15,303 bases of DNA from NCBI GenBank assembly GCA_021795795.1, contig JAJYPA010000156.1, forward strand, positions 1 to 15,303, given 5' to 3'. Positions within the stretch are counted from its first letter, which is position 1, and each line of letters starts with the position of its first letter. Origin of the DNA: Pseudomonadota bacterium (GTDB taxonomy: Bacteria; Pseudomonadota; Gammaproteobacteria; Halothiobacillales; Halothiobacillaceae). Both the position numbers and the translations under genes were made by a program. Below the pieces are notes generated by a model. The model ran no database searches. It was not told where the DNA came from and saw only the letters and a program-made list of their open reading frames with translations. Of this stretch, positions 12,527 through 15,303 are shown piece by piece.

Positions 12527-12551
12527 CATCCTGCAAGGGGCAAGCCCCTTG
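12527..12551 (+). promoter_or_regulatory. Strong hairpin with a second CATCCTGC motif in the mobB leader
   Basis: CAAGGGGC (12534-12541) and GCCCCTTG (12544-12551) form an 8-bp stem. CATCCTGC (12527-12534) runs into it and matches YATCCTGY on the upper strand. It lacks the flanking inverted repeat and has the wrong orientation for this gene order. It may be a leader attenuator, a relaxosome element or an alternative nic. Confidence 0.45.
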
Positions 12552-12613
12552 ACCCCGGCCAGCGCGGCGCTATCGCTTTGCTGTCCCAGACATGGGGAGT
12601 ATTGGAGGTGTGG

Positions 12614-12931
12614 ATGCCATTTGCACAGCAAGGACCAGAGCCATTGGATGCCGTGGTCAATGTTCGCTTGACGGCGGCGGAAAAGGCCCGACTGAAAGAG
12701 GATGCCGACCTCGCGGGCGTGAGCATGTCGGAGTTGGTCCGCAGGCGTTACTTTGGCCGTCCGCTGATTGCCCATGCGGATGCCGTGATGATCAAGGAGT
12801 TGCGACGGATTGGTGGTCTCCTCAAGCATCTGCACAACGAGAGCCAAGGGGCGTATAGCCAGGAAACCGCCGCAGCGCTGACCGCCCTCAAACGGTACAT
12901 CGAACAGTTGAGTGCGGAGCGTGCCTCATGA
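12614..12931 (+). CDS. mobB: MobB, TraJ/NikA-like relaxosome DNA-binding protein
   Basis: This 105-residue protein has a ribbon-helix-helix: strand VVNVRLT (14-20), helix AAEKARLKEDADLAG (21-35), then SMSELVRRRYFGRPL (37-51). The DAVMIKELRRIGGLLKHLHN stretch (56-75) is characteristic of TraJ/NikA/MobC accessory proteins that bind the inverted repeat beside nic and recruit the relaxase. GGAGGT at 12604-12609 supports the ATG at 12614; the open frame extends farther upstream but would run through the hairpin and oriT. Its stop overlaps the mobA start in ATGA (12928-12931), so relaxase and accessory protein are co-translated. The RP4/R64-type partner agrees with the YATCCTG/Y nic core found upstream. 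Confidence 0.88.
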   Translation: MPFAQQGPEPLDAVVNVRLTAAEKARLKEDADLAGVSMSELVRRRYFGRPLIAHADAVMIKELRRIGGLLKHLHNESQGAYSQETAAALTALKRYIEQLSAERAS

Positions 12932-15303
12932 TCGTCAAGAAGATCAGGAGCTATAAAGCGAAGAACAAGGCGGCGAGTATTCGCGCTTTGGTGGACTACA
13001 TACGCGAACCTCACAACCGGAATCCCGCGGAGAAGGTGCTGTACGCTAACGGGCGTGGATTCTTTGGTGCGTCTCATGCTGCCCAGCGGGAAGAGATGCT
13101 TTCTCTGGCATCCGAGTCTGTACGGAGCCGAAATCCCGTCAACCATTACATCCTGAGTTGGCCGGAAGGCGAACAGCCCAGCCCGGAGCAGGTAGAGGAG
13201 GCCGTCAGCATTTTTCTCGATGAGCTGGTCCTCTCTGATCATCAGGTCATCTATGCGTTACATAAGGATACCGACAATATCCATCTGCATTTGGCCATCA
13301 ACCGTGTGCATCCAGAGACGCTCAAGGTGATCGAGGTCAACAAGGGATTTGATATTGAGGCGGCGCATCGAGCCATTGCCCGCATCGAGCACGCCCAGGG
13401 TTGGCAACCAGAGCAAAATGCCCGGTATCAGGTGTTGGAGAATGGTGAACTTGGGCGGGAACATCGGGAACCAGACAGGCCACGCCAGCCCGCCCAGAAA
13501 CGGCGGGACATGGAACACCGCACGGGTGAGAAATCTGCCGTGCGGATTGCCATCGAGGAAGCCGCGCAGATCCTCAAGCAAGCGCAAAGCTGGGAGCAGT
13601 TGCACCGAGAGCTTGCCGAAAAGGGGATGCGCTACGAAAAGATCGGTAGTGGGGCGACGGTGTTCGTTGGTGACATTGGTGTCAAGGCGAGTGACGTAGA
13701 CCGTAACGCCAGTCTTGCCAAGATGCAGAAGCGGCTAGGTGAATACCAGCCTGCACCGCAGCGGCAGCCGGTAGCACAGCGGGAACCAGAGCCGATCAAA
13801 GATGTGCCGGGGTGGAAGGAATATATTACGGGACGAAAGGCTCACTATGAGCAGAAGAGTGCCGAAAAGATCAGAATGGATCGACAACAAGAGCGGGAAC
13901 GTAATCAATTACGAGAACAGCAGAAGGCCCGGCGCGACGAACTTCTGCGCGGCAACTGGAAGGGCAAAGGCGAAGTGCTCAATGCCATGCGCAGCGTGAT
14001 TGCCTCGGAACAGGCGGCAGAGAAGATTGCGTTACGGGAGAAACATCAGAAAGAACGCGAGCAGTGGAGAAAACGGTTTCGTCCCTATCCAGATTTTGAG
14101 CGATGGTTACAGATACAACAACGTCCTGATTTGGCCGAACAATGGCGGTATCGCGCAGCAGAACCGCAACGCATCGAGGGCGACCGAGACGAACCGCCGA
14201 CGGTGCGGGATATTCGGGACTTTCAGGCGGAAATTGTGGGGACACAGGTGTATTACCGCCCCAAAGAAGATCGGGGCGGCGGGCGCGGGGGTGTGTCTTT
14301 TGTGGATCAGGGCAAGCGTATTGACATTTACGACTGGCGCAACCGCGATAGTGTACTTGCGGCATTGCAGCTCTCGGCCCAGAAGTGGGGGAGTTTCACC
14401 GTAACGGGAAATGACGAATACAAGGCCATGTGCGTGAAGTTGGCAGCTGAACATGGTTTCAAGATCACCAATCCAGAGTTGCAGGAACGCATCCAACAGG
14501 AGCGGCAGCGGATACAGGAAGAGAGGGCGCAGGCGATGAAAGCGGAGCAGCTCAAGCAGTTCGAGCGCTATGCCGAAGCCGTTGGCGCGGAGCGTTATCG
14601 TGTTACATCCATCAAGATGTACCCGGACGGCAAGAAGCAGACCTTCATTCTCGACAAAAAGGATGGCGTGACGCGGGGATTCACCTCGGAGGAGATTGCG
14701 CAACGGATGCCGGAGATGCTTCGTCTCCAACGTCGCGGCGAAAATTTGTACTACACGCCGTTATCGGACAAGAAACACCACATCCTCATCGATGACATGG
14801 ACCGGGAGAAATTGGAGCGGCTGATTCATGACGGCTACCGGCCCGCTGTCGTACTGGAGTCCAGCCCGGGCAACTACCAGGCCATCATCACCGTGCCGAA
14901 GCTGGGGACGCCCCATGACAGGGACGTGGGCAATCGCTTGAGCGAGGCCTTGAACCGGGAGTACGGCGATCCGAAACTGTCGGGCGCCATTCACCCCCAT
15001 CGAGCGCCGGGTTTTGAGAACCGCAAGCCCAAGCATCAGCGGGAGGACGGCAGCTATCCCGAAGTGCGGTTGCTCAAGGCCGAGCGTTGTGAATGTGCCA
15101 AGACGCTGGAGCTTGCCCGGCAGATCGACGCCGACTATCAACGGCAGGCACAGGAGCGGGCGCAGAAGGCCTTGGAACGAGCAGCGGTCGGGGATAGGGA
15201 AGTACAGCCTGACGCTCTCAAAATCGATTCTAGGGCCTCTAACGAGGCTGTAATGGCCTATCAGCGGCATTACCGAGATGTGGTCAAGCGACAAAGAGAG
15301 ATC
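12928..15303 (+). CDS. mobA: MobA/RepB: relaxase fused to RepB-type primase (continues at base 1)
   Basis: This is the first 792 codons, through the terminal overlap, of an 897-codon gene completed at 1-449. Residues 1-170 are a MOBP relaxase: nucleophile Tyr24 in LVDYI, and the metal-binding set His112, His119 and His121 in LHKDTDNIHLHLAINRV. A charged linker follows. An LPD7-like segment with FVDQGKRIDIYDWRN lies at about 450-525. From about 537 there is a RepB-type primase with HHILIDDM (Asp622 and Asp623 as catalytic pair), ESSPGNYQA and HRAPGFENRKPKH, which parallel the RSF1010 RepB' motifs. The protein nicks oriT, pilots the strand and probably primes synthesis on single strands, as MobA/RepB does in IncQ plasmids. 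Translation is coupled to mobB. The last five window bases change codons relative to 127-131. Confidence 0.93.
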   Translation, partial: MIVKKIRSYKAKNKAASIRALVDYIREPHNRNPAEKVLYANGRGFFGASHAAQREEMLSLASESVRSRNPVNHYILSWPEGEQPSPEQVEEAVSIFLDELVLSDHQVIYALHKDTDNIHLHLAINRVHPETLKVIEVNKGFDIEAAHRAIARIEHAQGWQPEQNARYQVLENGELGREHREPDRPRQPAQKRRDMEHRTGEKSAVRIAIEEAAQILKQAQSWEQLHRELAEKGMRYEKIGSGATVFVGDIGVKASDVDRNASLAKMQKRLGEYQPAPQRQPVAQREPEPIKDVPGWKEYITGRKAHYEQKSAEKIRMDRQQERERNQLREQQKARRDELLRGNWKGKGEVLNAMRSVIASEQAAEKIALREKHQKEREQWRKRFRPYPDFERWLQIQQRPDLAEQWRYRAAEPQRIEGDRDEPPTVRDIRDFQAEIVGTQVYYRPKEDRGGGRGGVSFVDQGKRIDIYDWRNRDSVLAALQLSAQKWGSFTVTGNDEYKAMCVKLAAEHGFKITNPELQERIQQERQRIQEERAQAMKAEQLKQFERYAEAVGAERYRVTSIKMYPDGKKQTFILDKKDGVTRGFTSEEIAQRMPEMLRLQRRGENLYYTPLSDKKHHILIDDMDREKLERLIHDGYRPAVVLESSPGNYQAIITVPKLGTPHDRDVGNRLSEALNREYGDPKLSGAIHPHRAPGFENRKPKHQREDGSYPEVRLLKAERCECAKTLELARQIDADYQRQAQERAQKALERAAVGDREVQPDALKIDSRASNEAVMAYQRHYRDVVKRQREI
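14521..14538 (+). promoter_or_regulatory. repB: Possible internal translation start for a free RepB primase
   Basis: GAGAGGG (14521-14527) stands before an in-frame ATG at 14536. Initiation here would give a 361-residue protein (MKAEQLKQFERYAEAVGAER...) covering the whole primase domain and the C-terminal tail. IncQ plasmids make a separate primase from the 3' part of mobA in just this way. Confidence 0.55.
15173..15298 (+). repeat. Terminal direct repeat (copy 2), circular overlap
   Basis: Identical to 1-126. It marks the point where the circular sequence was cut twice through the same stretch of mobA. Confidence 0.93.

Noticed and set aside
12443..12613. Upstream extension of the mobB reading frame to an ATG-like start at 12443
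   Set aside because: It would run through oriT and the leader hairpin, has no ribosome-binding site and shows no relaxosome-protein similarity; GGAGGT at 12604 favours 12614.

Overview
This window reads as one complete mobilisable plasmid, opened inside its relaxase gene. Bases 1-126 recur exactly at 15173-15298. Joining the ends restores a single open relaxase-primase frame (12928 to 15172, then 1 to 449; 897 codons), so the molecule is most simply a circle of 15,172 bp. The backbone is GC-rich (37 of 60 bases are G or C at 13501-13560). The mobilisation genes have the IncP/pTF-FC2 layout, and a toxin-antitoxin pair sits between the primase-bearing gene and a repA helicase remnant. That arrangement resembles the broad-host-range plasmids of acidophilic Acidithiobacillus (pTF-FC2, pTC-F14). 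A gammaproteobacterial or acidithiobacillial host is therefore likely, but this is inference; no chromosomal gene is present to prove it.

Layout. Bases 1-449 are the 3' end of mobA. Bases 506-1038 are a DinJ/YafQ-type toxin-antitoxin pair. Bases 1031-1250 are a decayed fragment of an IncQ-type repA helicase gene. Bases 1416-3332 are parA, a ribbon-helix-helix gene and a RepA_C-type replication initiator, apparently one operon. Bases 3346-3554 are an iteron origin, followed by a geneless stretch with strong hairpins up to 4066. Then come a serine resolvase with a possible res site (4067-4832), a second toxin-antitoxin pair (4881-5347), a kfrA-like gene (5602-6189) and a broken IS5-family transposase (6441-7277).

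Bases about 7380-10320 are a strikingly AT-rich island (14 of 60 bases are G or C at 7921-7980). It encodes an 88-residue protein, an ATP-grasp ligase and a convergent MFS exporter. The hairpin plus T-run between the small gene and the ligase gene, together with the exporter, suggests a compact peptide or dipeptide biosynthesis cassette of foreign origin. This is the least explained and most interesting part of the window.

Bases 10630-12931 are two divergent mobilisation operons, mobCDE leftward and mobB-mobA rightward. Between them is an oriT whose nic core (CATCCTG/T, lower strand) and adjacent inverted repeat follow the RP4 plan. There is no type IV secretion system, so transfer would need a helper plasmid. 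Working together, the RepA/iteron replicon copies the plasmid, ParA/RHH and the resolvase distribute and monomerise it, two toxin-antitoxin modules punish loss, and the Mob proteins move it. The repA helicase fossil implies that an ancestral IncQ-like replicon was replaced by the present iteron replicon.
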